The translations under genes were made by a program, and so were the position numbers. From NCBI GenBank assembly GCA_964483805.1, contig CAZADH010000353.1:1-5668 (forward strand): a stretch of DNA of 5,668 bases. Direction: 5' to 3'. The DNA is from CAZADH01 sp964483805 (lineage in GTDB: Bacteria > Muiribacteriota > Ozemobacteria > Ozemobacterales > Ozemobacteraceae). Below the pieces are notes generated by a model. The model had not been told where the DNA came from and made no database searches. It was given only the letters and a program-made list of their open reading frames with translations. This document shows, one piece after another, positions 5,136 through 5,668 of this stretch (the stretch's first letter is position 1; each line of letters opens with the position of its first letter).

Positions 5136-5668
5136 TACAACACCACCGATCACAAGACGTACATCTGGACCGACTCGGCGTGGGATGTGATGGCGCAGGA
5201 TGGGGCCACCGGCCTGCAGGGCCCGGCCGGCACCAACGGCACGAACGGGACCAACGGCGTCGACGGCACCAACGGCATCGGCATCATCTGGAAGGGCTCG
5301 CTCGCGGCGGCGCCTGCGAATCCGCTGCTGAACTGGGTCTACTACAACACCTCCAACGGCATCGCTTATATCTTCGATGGCGCCCAGTGGCAGATCATGG
5401 TTCGCGACGGCGCGACCGGCGTGCAGGGGCCGGTGGGGGCGACCGGGGCAACCGGCGCAGACGGTATTTCAATTGTATGGCACGGCTCGTACGTCAGCGC
5501 GGCTGCGCTGACCGCGACCAAGGGTGCCGCCCAGGTGAATTGGGCTTACTACAACAGCACTGACAAGAAGTCCTACATCTTCGACGGCACCACATGGCTG
5601 GTCCTCGCGCAGGATGGCGCGGCCGGGGCCCCCGGAGCGACTGGGGCGACAGGCGCAACTGGAGCTAC
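5067..5668 (+). repeat. three tandem modules of a collagen-like protein
   Basis: Modules start at GGC/GGT codons at 5067, 5274 and 5463, giving units of 69, 63 and at least 68 codons in one frame. Each unit has a globular part of roughly 45-50 residues: GI(G/S)I, W(K/H)G, a variable Ala/Pro stretch, NW(V/A)-Tyr-Tyr-Asn, Tyr-Ile-Phe/Trp-Asp, a further Trp, and (Q/R)DGA. A Gly-X-Y run then follows, rich in GTN, GAT and GPx triplets. The units are diverged at DNA level, so the duplication is not recent. The array continues past the window edge. Confidence 0.85.
5136..5668 (+). pseudogene. in-frame remainder of the collagen-like surface protein after the TAA (right end beyond the window)
   Basis: Directly after the TAA, the same frame is open for 177 codons to the window edge and is plainly the continuation of the same protein. 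It begins YNTTDHKTYIW and contains Gly-X-Y stretches (GATGLQGPAGTNGTNGTN; GATGVQGPVGATGATGAD; GAAGAPGATGATGATGA). It also holds two further complete modules of the type GI-x-I-x-W-x-G followed by NW-x-YYN, YIFDG and W. On its own it lacks any export signal. An ATG at 5190 is in frame, but no good ribosome site precedes it, so independent translation is unlikely. It is therefore either the dead end of a disrupted gene, coding sequence separated by a sequencing error, or the product of stop read-through. Confidence 0.65.

Noticed and set aside
4542..5153. Minus-strand open frame of 203 codons
   Set aside because: It is antisense to the lipoprotein gene. The plus strand carries a lipobox, a ribosome site and the repeat modules.
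5190..5668. Independent gene starting at the in-frame ATG after the TAA
   Set aside because: No ribosome site precedes it, it would lack a signal peptide, and it would begin in the middle of a repeat module.

Overview
The window is GC-rich, tightly packed bacterial DNA. It holds five genes on the minus strand and, at the right end, one divergent plus-strand gene. A predicted lipoprotein signal whose residue after the acylated Cys is Gln, together with an ECF sigma/anti-sigma pair, suggests an environmental bacterium with an outer membrane. Nothing here fixes the phylum. The four intact stop codons that can be read all are TGA, and starts include ATG, GTG and probably TTG.

Left part (1-1562, minus strand): a two-gene signalling unit. 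An extended -10 promoter (TGGTATAAT) precedes a Cys-rich MEDS-domain protein. Its stop codon overlaps the probable start of a PAS-containing sensor that runs off the left edge. The pair looks like a split version of a MEDS-PAS sensor.

Middle (1581-3969, minus strand): a three-gene unit reading from right to left. It encodes a small three-helix membrane protein, an ECF sigma factor and a membrane-anchored zinc-finger anti-sigma factor with a large extracytoplasmic region. The sigma and anti-sigma genes overlap by ATGA. A perfect 26-bp inverted repeat with a 3-nt loop, next to a 13-nt tandem duplication, starts exactly at the anti-sigma stop. It separates this unit from the MEDS unit and looks like a REP/MITE-type element.

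Right part (3970-5668): a divergent intergenic region of about 360 bp carries four AGGGGA/TCCCCT elements in inverted arrangement. It is followed by a plus-strand gene for a predicted lipoprotein with an N-terminal beta-rich domain and then a collagen-like region. There, Gly-X-Y stretches alternate with a roughly 45-residue module marked WKG, NWxYYN, YIFDG and W. The first module carries an in-frame TAA where the other two copies have TAC (Tyr). The frame stays open and clearly coding from there to the window edge. This is either a disrupted surface-protein gene, a sequencing error or, less likely, a recoded stop. It is the most unusual thing in the window.

A working model is that the ECF/anti-sigma/membrane-protein unit senses an envelope signal and may control the divergent surface lipoprotein. 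The MEDS-PAS pair would be a separate cytoplasmic or redox sensing system. Both ideas are inferences from gene order.
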